Below, piece after piece: positions 43,050 through 52,709 of a DNA stretch of 64,000 nt. The notes under the pieces are model-generated. The model did not search any database. It saw nothing but the letters and a program-made list of their open reading frames with translations, and was not told where the DNA came from. The DNA is from Bordetella genomosp. 8 (GTDB lineage Bacteria > Pseudomonadota > Gammaproteobacteria > Burkholderiales > Burkholderiaceae_B): the NCBI RefSeq assembly GCF_002119685.1, contig NZ_CP021108.1, positions 2,046,001-2,110,000 of the forward strand. The letters are read 5' to 3'. Positions within the stretch are counted from its first letter, which is position 1, and each line of letters begins with the position of its first letter. The translations under genes were made by a program, and so were the position numbers.

Positions 43050-44360
43050 TTATTTTTTGACGGCCTCGATCTTCACGACGTCCGCCGAGCCATTGCCCGT
43101 ATTTTGCGCCTCCTGCATGAGATCTTCCAGCGTCGGTGCAGCATTCGTCGTGAGAATGGCGCGGGCGGTGCGCAGTATCTCCGGCGATTCGCGCAGCCGC
43201 CCCTGTTGGCGATCGAGCAGAAAACGGTCGAAAAGCGGCGCGAGCGACGCGCGGCGGGGATCGCAGGCCAGGATCCAGCGCTGTTCCTGGGTGCGGACCA
43301 CCATGCCCAGGTCGGCCAGCGCTTCCAGCACGGCATTCAGTTCGTCATGATGTAGATGCAAATCGACGGCGAGGCGGCTGGCGCTGCGGCCCGGCGGGTT
43401 GTTGCCCATATTGCGATAAAGGCATCGCAATACCTCGACCGCGTCGATGAACGTGGCGCCCGGTTCGCGGTTGATGTCCCAGCGCCCCACGCGGATCATC
43501 GGCAGGCTGGCGGCGACGGTGGCGCCAAACAGCACGGCCAGCCAGGAGAGGTAGATCCAGAGCAGGAAAATCGGCAGGGTGGCGAAGGTGCCGTAGATGA
43601 CCGTATAGGTGGGGAAACGCGTCAGGTAGTAGGCGAAGGCCGATTTCATCAGCTCGAGCACGATGGCGGTGCCGAAGCCGCCGGCCAGTGCGTCGGTCCA
43701 CAGCACACGCCGGTTGGGGACCACGACGAACAGCGCGGCGAAGCCCAGGCCCGTCAGCGCCAGCGGCAGGAACGATACGGCCAGCCCGACGATATTGGGC
43801 ACGTCCCTGACCAGGCCCAGCGATTCACGCGCCAGGAAAGACGTGCCCCACAGGCTGGCTCCCGCGACCACCGGGCCCAGCGTCAGCACTGCCCAGTACA
43901 TCAGGGCGCGCTGCGATAGGGGGCGCTGGCGGGTCACGTGCCAGATATCGTTGAAGGTCTTGTCGATCGTCATGATCAACAGGATCGACGTGACCAGCAG
44001 CAGTCCACCGCCTATGGCCGTCAGCCGGCTGGCCTGGCGGGCGAACTGGTTCAGGTAATTCATGATGTTGTCCGACACGGCCGGCGGCATCAGGCTGTGC
44101 GTCAGGAAGTCTTCCAGCGCGATCCGGAATTCCTGGAATACGGGAAACGCCGTGAACAGCGACAGCACAACCGCCAGCATGGGGACGATGGCCAGGACGG
44201 TGGTAAAGGTGAGGCTGGACGCAACCTGGAGCAGTTGTTCCTCACCCGCGCGCTGCGAGGCGAAACGTAGCACCCGCGCCACCCGGCTTACCCACGAAGC
44301 TCGGTGGTTCGGAGACTCCAGCCCCGCTTCCGCGGCGGCCGTTTCGACGGGCGCTTTCAT
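43050..44360 (-). CDS. YihY/UPF0761 family inner-membrane protein
   Basis: The protein is 436 residues. A YihY-type membrane domain with about six segments (LTFTTVLAIVPMLAVVLSLF, then MIYGTF-like VIYGTFATLPIFLLWIYLSW) is followed by a cytoplasmic C-terminal domain of about 150 residues not found in short family members, ending NTGNGSADVVKIEAVKK. Function is not established despite an old link to RNase BN. The start is separated from the divergent DUF2069 gene by only 17 bases. Confidence 0.87.
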   Translation of the reverse strand: MKAPVETAAAEAGLESPNHRASWVSRVARVLRFASQRAGEEQLLQVASSLTFTTVLAIVPMLAVVLSLFTAFPVFQEFRIALEDFLTHSLMPPAVSDNIMNYLNQFARQASRLTAIGGGLLLVTSILLIMTIDKTFNDIWHVTRQRPLSQRALMYWAVLTLGPVVAGASLWGTSFLARESLGLVRDVPNIVGLAVSFLPLALTGLGFAALFVVVPNRRVLWTDALAGGFGTAIVLELMKSAFAYYLTRFPTYTVIYGTFATLPIFLLWIYLSWLAVLFGATVAASLPMIRVGRWDINREPGATFIDAVEVLRCLYRNMGNNPPGRSASRLAVDLHLHHDELNAVLEALADLGMVVRTQEQRWILACDPRRASLAPLFDRFLLDRQQGRLRESPEILRTARAILTTNAAPTLEDLMQEAQNTGNGSADVVKIEAVKK

Positions 44361-44377
44361 GCGGCGATAATAGCAGC

Positions 44378-44758
44378 ATGGATATCGAACTCAACCGTAA
44401 CCTCCGGCTTGCCTGCGTCCTTGCCCTGGTCGCGCTGGCGCTGTTGTGCGTCGTGTGGGAAACCGTGGCGGCGCCGGTGCGGCCGGGCGGTTCCTGGCTG
44501 GTCCTGAAAGCCGTGCCCCTGCTGCTACCCTTGCGTGGTGTCGCCCGGGGCAACGTGTATACCTATCAGTGGGCATCCATGCTGATACTGTTGTACGTCA
44601 TGGAAGGCGCGGTGCGGGTGATGTCCGACACCACCACGCTCTCGGCCATGCTGGCTGGCGCGGAACTTGCACTGTCGCTGGCATTCTTCATCTGCGCCGT
44701 GCTGTATGTGCGGCCCGCCAAGCAGGCGGCCCGCCGGCGTGGATCCCCGGCCTCCTGA
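44378..44758 (+). CDS. DUF2069 membrane protein
   Basis: The protein is 126 residues with four hydrophobic segments: about 11-27, 43-50 (PLLLPLRGVARGNVYTYQW), 64-82 and 90-112. The GNVYTYQWASMLILLYVMEG stretch is typical of DUF2069. Function is unknown. The 17-base divergent spacing from the YihY gene means that any promoter must extend into that gene. Confidence 0.85.
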   Translation: MDIELNRNLRLACVLALVALALLCVVWETVAAPVRPGGSWLVLKAVPLLLPLRGVARGNVYTYQWASMLILLYVMEGAVRVMSDTTTLSAMLAGAELALSLAFFICAVLYVRPAKQAARRRGSPAS

Positions 44759-44858
44759 TCCGTGCGGGCTGCCCCGGCAGCCTGTCTCAGCAGGCGATGC
44801 TGCGCCGCACAATAGCGGCGCGTATTCCGTGATCGTATCCCTGGCAGGGTAGAAACCT

Positions 44859-46379
44859 ATGTCCGAAGTCTCCGAATTGCCCGTCCTCACACCCCTGGCC
44901 ATGACGCTGGAGGAGTTGCCGATGAGCAACTCTTTCGCCGCGCTGCCGGCGGCTTTTTACACCCGGCTCAAGCCCCAAGGGCTGAATGCGCCCCGGCTGG
45001 TCCATGCCAACGAGAACGCCGCCGCCCTGATCGGGCTGGCGCCGGAAGCCTTGCGCACCCAGGCCTTCCTGGACGTGTTCTCTGGTCGGGCGCCGCTCCC
45101 GGGTGGGGACACGCTGGCGGCGGTCTACAGTGGCCACCAGTTCGGCGTCTGGGCGGGCCAGTTGGGCGACGGCCGCGCGCATCTGCTGGGCGAGGTCGAT
45201 GGTCCACATGGCTCGTGGGAGCTGCAGCTGAAAGGCGCCGGCATGACCCCGTATTCCCGCATGGGCGACGGCCGCGCCGTCCTGCGTTCGTCAGTGCGCG
45301 AGTACCTGGCCAGCGAGGCCATGCATGGCCTGGGGATACCGACCACCCGCGCCCTGGCGCTCGTCGCCTCCGATGACCCGGTATATCGGGAAACCGTGGA
45401 AACGGCGGCGATCGTGACCCGCATGTCGCCCAGTTTCGTCCGCTTCGGCTCTTTCGAGCATTGGGCGTCGCGCCGCCAGCCCGAGATGCTGCAGACACTG
45501 GCCGATTATGTAATCGACCGGTTCTACCCCGAATGCCGGCGGCCGGTGGCAGGCGAAAGCGCGGCCGCCAATGCGCCACTGGTACGCCTGCTGGACGCCG
45601 TCATGGTGCGCACCGCCAGGTTGATGGCGCAATGGCAATGCGTAGGCTTTGCCCACGGCGTCATGAACACCGACAACATGTCCATCCTCGGGCTGACCCT
45701 GGATTACGGTCCTTATGGCTTCATGGACGGGTTCCGCCTGGACCACGTCTGCAACCATTCGGACTCGGAAGGGCGGTACGCATGGAATCGCCAGCCTTCG
45801 GTGGGGCTGTGGAATCTCTATCGCCTGGCGGGCAGCTTCAACAGCGTGGTGCAGGATGCGGACGCCCTGAAGGCGGTGCTGGACCGCTACGAAGCCGTGT
45901 TCAGCCGCGCCTTCCACGACGGCATGGCGGCCAAGCTCGGCCTGGAGCGCTGGCTTCCGGACGACGAGCCGCTGCTGGATGACCTGCTGCGGCTGATGCA
46001 CGAACAGCGTGCCGATTTCACGCTGGCGTTTCGCCGCCTGTCCACCGCGGTACGCGGCGATGTCCAGCCTTTCAAGGATTTGTTCATCGATCGCGAGGCC
46101 GCCGGCGCCTGGCTGCAGCGCCTGTGGCGCCACCACGAGCGCGCGCCGCGCGAGGCGAACCTGCGCGCCGAGGCGATGGATCGGGTCAATCCCCTGTACG
46201 TGCTGCGCAACCACTTGGCGGAATTGGCCATACGCGCCGCCGCGCAAGGCGACGCCAGCGTTATCGACGAACTGATGCAGGTGCTGCGCGACCCGTTTAC
46301 CGAACGGCCGGAGTTCGTCCGGTACGCGGGCCTGCCCCCGGATTGGGCAAACGACCTGGAAGTCAGCTGCTCATCCTGA
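44859..46379 (+). CDS. selO: Protein adenylyltransferase SelO (YdiU)
   Basis: The protein is 506 residues from ATG 44859; a second ATG at 44922 has a stronger GGAGGAG site and would give 485 residues starting MSNSFAALPAAF. Core SelO motifs are present: YSGHQFGVWAGQLGDGRAHLLGE, KGAGMTPYSRMGDGRAVLRSSVREYL and the active-site GVMNTDNMSILGLTLDYGPYGFMD. SelO is a pseudokinase-fold enzyme that transfers AMP to protein hydroxyls under redox control. It is transcribed alone. It ends without the C-terminal selenocysteine or Cys motif of the eukaryotic type (ends LEVSCSS). Confidence 0.93.
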   Translation: MSEVSELPVLTPLAMTLEELPMSNSFAALPAAFYTRLKPQGLNAPRLVHANENAAALIGLAPEALRTQAFLDVFSGRAPLPGGDTLAAVYSGHQFGVWAGQLGDGRAHLLGEVDGPHGSWELQLKGAGMTPYSRMGDGRAVLRSSVREYLASEAMHGLGIPTTRALALVASDDPVYRETVETAAIVTRMSPSFVRFGSFEHWASRRQPEMLQTLADYVIDRFYPECRRPVAGESAAANAPLVRLLDAVMVRTARLMAQWQCVGFAHGVMNTDNMSILGLTLDYGPYGFMDGFRLDHVCNHSDSEGRYAWNRQPSVGLWNLYRLAGSFNSVVQDADALKAVLDRYEAVFSRAFHDGMAAKLGLERWLPDDEPLLDDLLRLMHEQRADFTLAFRRLSTAVRGDVQPFKDLFIDREAAGAWLQRLWRHHERAPREANLRAEAMDRVNPLYVLRNHLAELAIRAAAQGDASVIDELMQVLRDPFTERPEFVRYAGLPPDWANDLEVSCSS

Positions 46380-46490
46380 ACGCGGCTTCTACGCTACGAA
46401 AGTTGCGAAAACTGCGTCCTTTGCGATAAGGAGTGTATCGATTGTTGCAATGTGTGGAAGTTTGGGGCATTCTCGTGAGTGGGGAGGAGT

Positions 46491-46557
46491 CGCAACTATG
46501 AGAGACGAATTCTTATAGTTGCGGTCTTTGGGCGCCGCTTTCGCATTGTTACCAATG
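46491..46557. promoter_or_regulatory. Two inverted repeats upstream of the response-regulator gene
   Basis: CGCAACTAT (46491-46499) and ATAGTTGCG (46515-46523) form a perfect 9-bp inverted repeat with a 15-base spacer. CATTG-TTAC-CAATG (46544-46557) is a second palindrome. Both lie in the 272-base gap between selO and the regulator (start 46652). They are probable operator sites, possibly bound by the downstream regulator itself. The rest of the gap shows no gene. Confidence 0.5.
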
Positions 46558-46651
46558 TTAGAATTACGCCGCTGCCCAGGCGGCATTCTGCTATTCGAGC
46601 GGCAGGGCCCTGTGGACACGTCATCCATAGGCCGATTTCCGGGGATATATC

Positions 46652-47374
46652 GTGCAAACGCAAGCAGCAGACGGCGTGTTATGTATCGGTCTGTTAGAGG
46701 ATGATGCGGACTTTCGGGAAGAGCTGAAGCTGGGGCTGGGTGGGTACGGCTTTCGCGTGAACTTCGCCTGCGCCAGCGCGGCCGATTTCTATCGCCATAT
46801 GGAAAGCCAGCCTTGCGACGTCGTTATCCTCGACGCCAATGTGCAGGGTGCGGAGGATGGCTTCTCGGTCGCGACGCGGCTGCGCGCGCTGCACGCCGTC
46901 GGCATCGTCATGCTGACCGGGCGCGGCGCGCTGGAAGACCGCGTGCGTGGACTGGAAGGCGGCGCAGACATCTACATCACCAAGCCGGTCGATCTCCTGG
47001 AACTGAGTTCCGTCATTCGCAGCCTGGCGCGCCGGATGCGCTTGTCGCGCAGTTCCGCGCCGCAGCCGGTGGCGGAACGCGGCAACCAGAACTGGAGCCT
47101 GCAGGACGGTGGTTGGATCCTGGTGTCGCCGGACGGTGGCAGCCTGCACTTGAGCGCCCAGGAGCGCGTTTTCCTGAATGCATTGATCGAAGCCAGCGGC
47201 AACGTCGTGAGCCGCCAGGCGCTGTCGGAGCTGTTCAGCCCGGCGAACCCCAGCGAATTCGAATTGCGCCGCATCGATGTGCTGGTCAGCCGCCTGCGCG
47301 CCAAGGCGCAGTCCAGCGGCATGAAGCTGCCGGTGCTGTCCGTACGCGGGCAGGGCTACGTGTTCGCGGCCTGA
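46652..47374 (+). CDS. Response regulator, OmpR class
   Basis: The protein is 240 residues from GTG 46652 with GGGGATA upstream. The receiver has EDD (16-18), Asp61 in VVILDANVQG and the lysine in ITKPVDLLEL (about 111). A winged-helix domain follows (LSAQERVFLNALIEASGNVVSRQ, then ELRRIDVLVSRLRAKA and VRGQGYVFAA). It is read convergently to the histidine kinase at 47383, with 8 bases between stops, an unusual layout for a partner pair. The target genes are unknown. Confidence 0.87.
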   Translation: MQTQAADGVLCIGLLEDDADFREELKLGLGGYGFRVNFACASAADFYRHMESQPCDVVILDANVQGAEDGFSVATRLRALHAVGIVMLTGRGALEDRVRGLEGGADIYITKPVDLLELSSVIRSLARRMRLSRSSAPQPVAERGNQNWSLQDGGWILVSPDGGSLHLSAQERVFLNALIEASGNVVSRQALSELFSPANPSEFELRRIDVLVSRLRAKAQSSGMKLPVLSVRGQGYVFAA

Positions 47375-47382
47375 GGGGTCCG

Positions 47383-48717
47383 CTAGCGCACTTTGCTTAT
47401 GGGCAGCGCGATCGTGAAGCGCGCGCCCTTGCCCGGTTCGCTTTCGACCGTCAACGTGCCGCCCTGGCGTTCGCAGATCTTGCGTACCAGGAACAGGCCC
47501 AGGCCCAGGCCCTTGGTTTCGCGATGGGCGGCGCGACGGAAATGCGGGTCGAAAATCCGCGCCTGATCTTCCTTTTCGATACCCGGCCCGCGGTCGGCGA
47601 CCGTGATCCAGGCGGTGCGCTCGCCTGGGCTGGTCACCGTTCCCACCTGGATCACGATAGGCTGGTCGGCCGGCGAGTACTTCACCGCGTTGTGGATGAG
47701 GTTGCGCAGCACGACCCCCGTGAGCGGGCCGTCGCACCATGCCGGCGCCGGCGTGGGCGCCTCCAGCTGCAGGCGGTGCGCGACGTCGTTCTGGATCGAG
47801 GCCACCACGTCGGCAGCCAGCCGGGCCAGATCCACGACTTCGTGGCGCGGCGCGACAGCTTCATCGTAGGCGCTTTCCTGCACCAGCAACTGGTCCATCA
47901 GTTCGCTGATCCGGGCCACCGCGCGCCCGATGCGCTGCAGGCGGCTGTCGATCTGTTCGTCGCTGCCTTCCAGGACCATTTCCAGGGATTGCACGGCGGC
48001 GCTGATGGTGGCCACGGGCGAACGCATTTCGTGCGACAGCAGTGCGTTCATCTGGCGCTGGCGCTCCAGTACCTCGTTCAGCATGGACAGCCGCGCTTCG
48101 ATTTCCCGCTGGCCGGCCGCCAGCGATGCCGGCGTGGCTTTCGCCTCCACCCGCGTGGCGGCCGGAGGCCGGCCCAGCGCCGATCCCGCGTCGCTGGTCC
48201 TGCGCCTGGCCGGCGCGGCGGCAGCCGCCAGCACGACCAGCAGGGCGATACCGCCGCTCGCGGCCGCGAGCACGGCGAATGCCGGCGGTATGGCTGCCGG
48301 CGCCATCTGCGCGTAGAAGGCCGCGGCATCGATGGCGAAGCCGACGCCAAGCGCGGCGATCGCCGCCACCCATGCGCATATCTTGAAAATCGCGCACCAC
48401 AGGCGAAGTCCGCGCCGGCGCAGGGCATGTCCCGCCATCCACAGGACGGCGCTGGCGCCCAGGCCCAGGCAGGCTGCCGATGCGCCTGCCTGCGCGGACT
48501 GGGGTACCCAGGCGGTCAGCAGCCCCCACAGCAAAGCGACGCGCGCGGCTTGCGACAGCAGCAGCAACAGCGTGGCGATGAGCGGGAATCCGGTACGGCG
48601 CCTGGCAGCGATCAGCATGATGGCGATCACGACGGCGGCCGCCAGGCCGGCCAGGCTGGCTCGGTGCGAGTTCAAGAGCGCGCCGGCGACGGCCGGATAC
48701 CAGGAATCGTGGTTCAT
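47383..48717 (-). CDS. Membrane sensor histidine kinase
   Basis: The protein is 444 residues from ATG 48717; a GTG at 48777 would add 20 residues. About six membrane segments fill the first ~180 residues (from LAGLAAAVVIAIMLIAARR), without a large periplasmic loop. A coiled linker follows, then the DHp box LLSHEMRSPVATISAAVQSL and an HATPase with LRNLIHNAVKYSPADQ, DRGPGIE and KGLGLGLFLVRKICE. It is intact. Convergent with the regulator at 46652, it is its likely partner, but this is inferred only from proximity. Confidence 0.86.
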   Translation of the reverse strand: MNHDSWYPAVAGALLNSHRASLAGLAAAVVIAIMLIAARRRTGFPLIATLLLLLSQAARVALLWGLLTAWVPQSAQAGASAACLGLGASAVLWMAGHALRRRGLRLWCAIFKICAWVAAIAALGVGFAIDAAAFYAQMAPAAIPPAFAVLAAASGGIALLVVLAAAAAPARRRTSDAGSALGRPPAATRVEAKATPASLAAGQREIEARLSMLNEVLERQRQMNALLSHEMRSPVATISAAVQSLEMVLEGSDEQIDSRLQRIGRAVARISELMDQLLVQESAYDEAVAPRHEVVDLARLAADVVASIQNDVAHRLQLEAPTPAPAWCDGPLTGVVLRNLIHNAVKYSPADQPIVIQVGTVTSPGERTAWITVADRGPGIEKEDQARIFDPHFRRAAHRETKGLGLGLFLVRKICERQGGTLTVESEPGKGARFTIALPISKVR

Positions 48718-48849
48718 GCAGACTTCGAATAGGCCGGTGCGGTGAGCGTCGAGCAGCGCGAAGGGTTCGCGCGGCACCTGGCGTTAGTTTGCGCGGAAGT
48801 ATAGCGGCATGCGCCTATGCGCCCAATGCGAAGACAGCCAGGCGGCGGC

Positions 48850-50787
48850 TCAGGCGGCCAGGCTTTCGATGGGATGGGCGATCACGGCGATGCCCTGGCG
48901 CGCCAGGAACGCGGTGGTGTCCTCGTCCGCGCGGCCATCCGCGTAGACCTCCACGCCCAGGCCTTTCGCCGTTTCGCGAACCGACGTCGCCAGATGCCGG
49001 CTGCCGGGACTGCGGGCCATGGCGTCCACGAAGGATGCACCCAGCTTGACGTAGGCCACAGGCAATTCGTGCAAGCGCGTCATGACGTTGAAGTCGTCCG
49101 AAAGGTGGCTGACCCCGATACGCGCCCCGACATCGCAGACCACCGCGCACAGGGCGCGCACATGGTCGAAGTTTTCCAGCAGTCCGCGGGCTTCCACTTC
49201 CAGCACCAGGCGGCCGGCCTGGGCCGGACGGTCCCTGAGCATCTGTCCGAGCCGCGACAGGAAATTGGACTGACCGAGCGACGGCAGGGCCAGTGCGACC
49301 GACAGCGTGCCGCCATGCGACACCAGCCAGTCCAAGGCGAGCCGTATAGCCTGGATATCGCATTCGGGCGACAGCCCCAGCCGCACCGCCGCCGGCATGA
49401 AGATGTGCGCCGGCAGGGGCCCCTGGGCGTCGGCGTCGTGCAACATCAACGTGCCCTCGTGACGTAGCGTCGCGCCGTCCGCGCCCAGCAGCGCCTGCGA
49501 CGCCAGCGAAAAGCGGTGCTGTTCCAGGGCCATCACCAGCGTATCGCGCCACTGCAGTTCGCCGGCGGCTTCCGCCATGCCGGGCGATTCCGCCCTGACC
49601 GGCGAGTCGGTATCGGCGCTCTCCGCGCGCATCAGCGCGTGGTCGAGCAGGGCCAGCAATTCGCTGGCGCGGTCGCCCCGCGCGTACGGCGCTGTGGCCA
49701 GGGCCCAGCGGCACCACTGGTTCTCGCCCAGGGACACGCGCAGGGCGCGCAGCTCGTGCCGCAGTTCGTCCGCCAGCGGCGCCGCCTGCGACGCCGCAAC
49801 GCCCTGCAGCAGCAAGGCGAAATCCGAGCCGTTCAGGCGTGCCAGCAGATATGGCGGTACGTGGTGCCGGCCCAGCTTCTGGTCCAGCCTGAGACCCACC
49901 GAACGCAGCCACTGGTCGGTGATGTCACGCGGCATATGGCGGTTGATGGCGGCCAGGTCGCGCTGGCGGAACATCAGCACGTGACCGGATTCGGCGTTCG
50001 GCGCCTGCGTGCCGCCGGTCAGGGCACGGCGCAGTTCGTTGAAGAAGTACTTGCGGTTGGGCAGCCGGGTGACGGGATCCAGGTTCAATTCCAGCTGCAG
50101 GGATTCGATGCGCGCGTGGGCTTCCTCGGCCGTCATGCGCAGCCTTTCGCGCGCCTCGGCAAGCGCGTCGGCGACGTCTGCGACCTCGCGCCAGGGCGGC
50201 AGGGCGACCGGCGGGGCGGGGTCGCCGTGCGCCAGGGCCCGCACCTGCGCGCTGATCCCGTGCAGCACCCGTTTCTGCAGCCAGCGCACCATCCCCCTGG
50301 CATAGACCAGCCAGCACAGCCCGGCGAAAGCCACCAGCAGCGCCAGTCCGACCGAATGCCGCCACAGCGCCCGCAGCGCCTCCGTGTCGTCGGCCACGAC
50401 GGTGACCGTGCCGGCCACCCCGGACGTGGTTTTGAACGGCCGGGACGCCGCCGGCGGGCGGGGGGCGATCAGGGAGGCGAACCAGTCGGGCACCGCGCCA
50501 GGCAGCTCCTGCTTGACGTACTCGAAGGCCAGGCCGCCGTGCACTTCGATGCGCCGATAAGCGCCGCTGGCGAAAATGTCCTGCGCCACCGCGCGCCAGG
50601 TGCTCTCGTCGGCGGCGGGATCCCGGCCGAACACCGCGGCCAGCGTGGCGGCGGCCATTTCGCCGCGGGCGCGCAGCTCGTCGCCAAGATATCGACGGGC
50701 CGCATCGATGTTCAGCATCTGCGAGCCGATGAGCAGCAGCGCCGTGACCGCGGCGACGCTGACGAGCAATTGTCGCAATAAGGACAT
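48850..50787 (-). CDS. LapD-like c-di-GMP receptor (degenerate GGDEF-EAL)
   Basis: The protein is 645 residues from ATG 50787 (MSLLRQLLVSVAAV), which matches the usual LapD N-terminus and length. Two membrane segments frame a periplasmic LapD/MoxY-type domain; then a HAMP-like linker, a GGDEF domain with a degenerate active site (LNGSDFALL) and an EAL domain lacking the EAL motif (SLASQALLG). Enzymatic activity is unlikely; LapD proteins bind c-di-GMP and sequester the LapG protease. No lapG or adhesin gene is in the window. A GGEEF cyclase is next, 138 bases upstream. Confidence 0.85.
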   Translation of the reverse strand: MSLLRQLLVSVAAVTALLLIGSQMLNIDAARRYLGDELRARGEMAAATLAAVFGRDPAADESTWRAVAQDIFASGAYRRIEVHGGLAFEYVKQELPGAVPDWFASLIAPRPPAASRPFKTTSGVAGTVTVVADDTEALRALWRHSVGLALLVAFAGLCWLVYARGMVRWLQKRVLHGISAQVRALAHGDPAPPVALPPWREVADVADALAEARERLRMTAEEAHARIESLQLELNLDPVTRLPNRKYFFNELRRALTGGTQAPNAESGHVLMFRQRDLAAINRHMPRDITDQWLRSVGLRLDQKLGRHHVPPYLLARLNGSDFALLLQGVAASQAAPLADELRHELRALRVSLGENQWCRWALATAPYARGDRASELLALLDHALMRAESADTDSPVRAESPGMAEAAGELQWRDTLVMALEQHRFSLASQALLGADGATLRHEGTLMLHDADAQGPLPAHIFMPAAVRLGLSPECDIQAIRLALDWLVSHGGTLSVALALPSLGQSNFLSRLGQMLRDRPAQAGRLVLEVEARGLLENFDHVRALCAVVCDVGARIGVSHLSDDFNVMTRLHELPVAYVKLGASFVDAMARSPGSRHLATSVRETAKGLGVEVYADGRADEDTTAFLARQGIAVIAHPIESLAA

Positions 50788-50925
50788 AGGTAGGGCTGCG
50801 CGTTCCATCGTTGGGGGCAGGCCCATGCCGGCCGCCGTACCACTTTGCCGGGATAGGCGCGCATAGTTTAGGGTGTTTTCGCGGATCGCAGGCCGTACGG
50901 GTGCGGCAGGGCGCCGCAATGACGC

Positions 50926-52209
50926 TTATTGCGCGAGTTCTTCGCGCTCGCGGCCGTATACCTCGACCCGGTTGCGGCTGCCGCTCTTGGCCCGGTACAG
51001 GGCCATGTCGGCGCGCATCAACAGCGTGTCGAGCGACACGCCGGGCTCATGCATCGCCAGGCCGAGCGAGATCGTCATGCTCAGCGGGCCGCCTTCCAGC
51101 AGGCCTATCTTCATCCCGGCGACGGCCTGGCGCAGGCGTTCCGCCGCCACCAGGGCAGCGGGCAGGTCGGTGTGCGGCATCAGCACGGCGAATTCCTCGC
51201 CGCCGAAGCGGCCGATGATGTCGCTGTCGCGCAGGGTATTGGTGATGGTGTCGGTGACGCGGCGGATCGCCTGGTCGCCGACATGGTGGCCGTAGCGGTC
51301 GTTGATCGATTTGAAGTGATCGATGTCGATCAGCAGCGCCGCCAGCGGGTGCGGATACCGGCGGCATTGCAGGATCTGCGCCTCGGCGGTCTCCATGAAC
51401 GCGCGCCGGTTCTTGAGCCCGGTCAGGGGGTCCGTGTTCGCCAGCCAGACCAACTGGCGGGTGCGATGCGCGACCGCCGATTCCAGCCGGGCGTTGGCCT
51501 GCGCCATGCGCTGGTTGAAATGGCGCGCATGGCGGTTCAGCACCAGCAGCCAGATTGCCAGTATCCCGCTGCAGAACAGCAGGCCGACAAACGACCATTG
51601 CAGCCGCTTGAACCCGTCGGCCACCGCCGTGTTGTGCTGGGTGCTGTCGCCGCGCTGCGCCTGGTAGACGGCCCCGCCCAGGCGGTCGACCAACAGGCGG
51701 GCTTCGTCCGCGTGGTCAGCCAGATCCTGCGCCGCGGCGCGTATGCGGTTGGGGTCGCCGGTCTCGGCCGCGTCGCGCCAGGTCCGCAGCCGGTCGTCCA
51801 GCATCTGCACGTCGACGCGCGCCGCGGGCAGCGAGCGCACCAGGGCGACGCCGGGGGCGCTTTCCGCGGTGCCGGGATTGACGAAGGTGGCCAGCGCTTG
51901 CAGGTTCTGTACGAATTCCCTGGCGTCGCCGCCGGCAACGGTTTTCTGGGCGTCGGCGATGAGTCGGTTCATCTGCGACACCAGGCGGTAGCTGTACAGG
52001 CCGCTGTCGGCGCCGCCCGGCTGGGACACCACCCGCGATTGCGCGAACAGCGTCGCGCCCGTCACCAGGGCCAGCAAGGCCATGGCGACCAGCAGGGTCA
52101 CGAGCGCGACCGCCAGCCCGCGCCGCCGGGGACTCGGGGGCGCGGCGTGCCAGGTCTCGTCCTGCGGCAGGGCGGGCTCCTTGGCGGTCGCGGGTTGCGG
52201 GGGTGTCAT
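50926..52209 (-). CDS. Diguanylate cyclase with intact GGEEF and I-site
   Basis: The protein is 427 residues. Two membrane segments (about 30-55 and 213-233) bracket a periplasmic sensor domain of ~150 residues, then a linker coil and a GGDEF domain: TDPLTGLKNRRAFME, DIDHFKSINDRYGHHVGD, the inhibitory RxxD site (RDSD) five residues ahead of FGGEEFAVL. The enzyme should make c-di-GMP from two GTP with product feedback. It precedes the LapD-like gene on the same strand and may act as its local c-di-GMP source. Confidence 0.92.
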   Translation of the reverse strand: MTPPQPATAKEPALPQDETWHAAPPSPRRRGLAVALVTLLVAMALLALVTGATLFAQSRVVSQPGGADSGLYSYRLVSQMNRLIADAQKTVAGGDAREFVQNLQALATFVNPGTAESAPGVALVRSLPAARVDVQMLDDRLRTWRDAAETGDPNRIRAAAQDLADHADEARLLVDRLGGAVYQAQRGDSTQHNTAVADGFKRLQWSFVGLLFCSGILAIWLLVLNRHARHFNQRMAQANARLESAVAHRTRQLVWLANTDPLTGLKNRRAFMETAEAQILQCRRYPHPLAALLIDIDHFKSINDRYGHHVGDQAIRRVTDTITNTLRDSDIIGRFGGEEFAVLMPHTDLPAALVAAERLRQAVAGMKIGLLEGGPLSMTISLGLAMHEPGVSLDTLLMRADMALYRAKSGSRNRVEVYGREREELAQ

Positions 52210-52709
52210 GGGTGCGCTGGACGGTGCAAGGCGTCAGGCCCGCGTCGGACGGGCCGATTGGGCAGACGGCCGACAGGGAGCGGTCGGGCTGCGGGTGGTC
52301 TCGTACTGCGCGGTCGAACGTTCGTACATGCTGTCCTACTCCTGCCTGGATGGTAAGCGCAGCGCAACGAACAACTCAGGGGCCGGCGCGAGCTGCCGTC
52401 CGGCCTGCGTTACGCATGCGAAAAGACATGGATGCGGGACGTTAGAGGGCGCAATCAAGGCCGCCTGATACAAAAAGCATCCGGGATTTTCAGCGGGTTA
52501 ACATTTTGGGGTCCGGGCGGGCATGCATCAACAACGAATAATCGCGCTGAGTTGCCGAAGATCGGAGTTTTGTTGCCGTCCGTCTCTTTGTGTGCAGCGT
52601 TTATCGCTGTTTGACGCCGGCTTGCAACGGAATGGGCGATGCCGGGCGCGGGTGTCATAATCGCATCAATCCCGCGTCCGTCCCGGCGCGCTTCGCATCC
52701 AGAACAACT
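52210..52709. other. 500-base divergent intergenic region without a gene
   Basis: The gap separates the cyclase (minus) and aroC (plus) starts and must hold both promoters. Short frames here (for example 52432-52614) lack ribosome-binding sites. A palindrome CGAACGTTCG occurs at 52315-52324. No clear sigma-70 pair or terminator was found. The AT content rises between 52470 and 52620, where a promoter is likely. Confidence 0.45.

Noticed and set aside
52432..52614. Short frames between the cyclase and aroC
   Set aside because: No ribosome-binding site and no conserved composition; the region is better read as two promoters.
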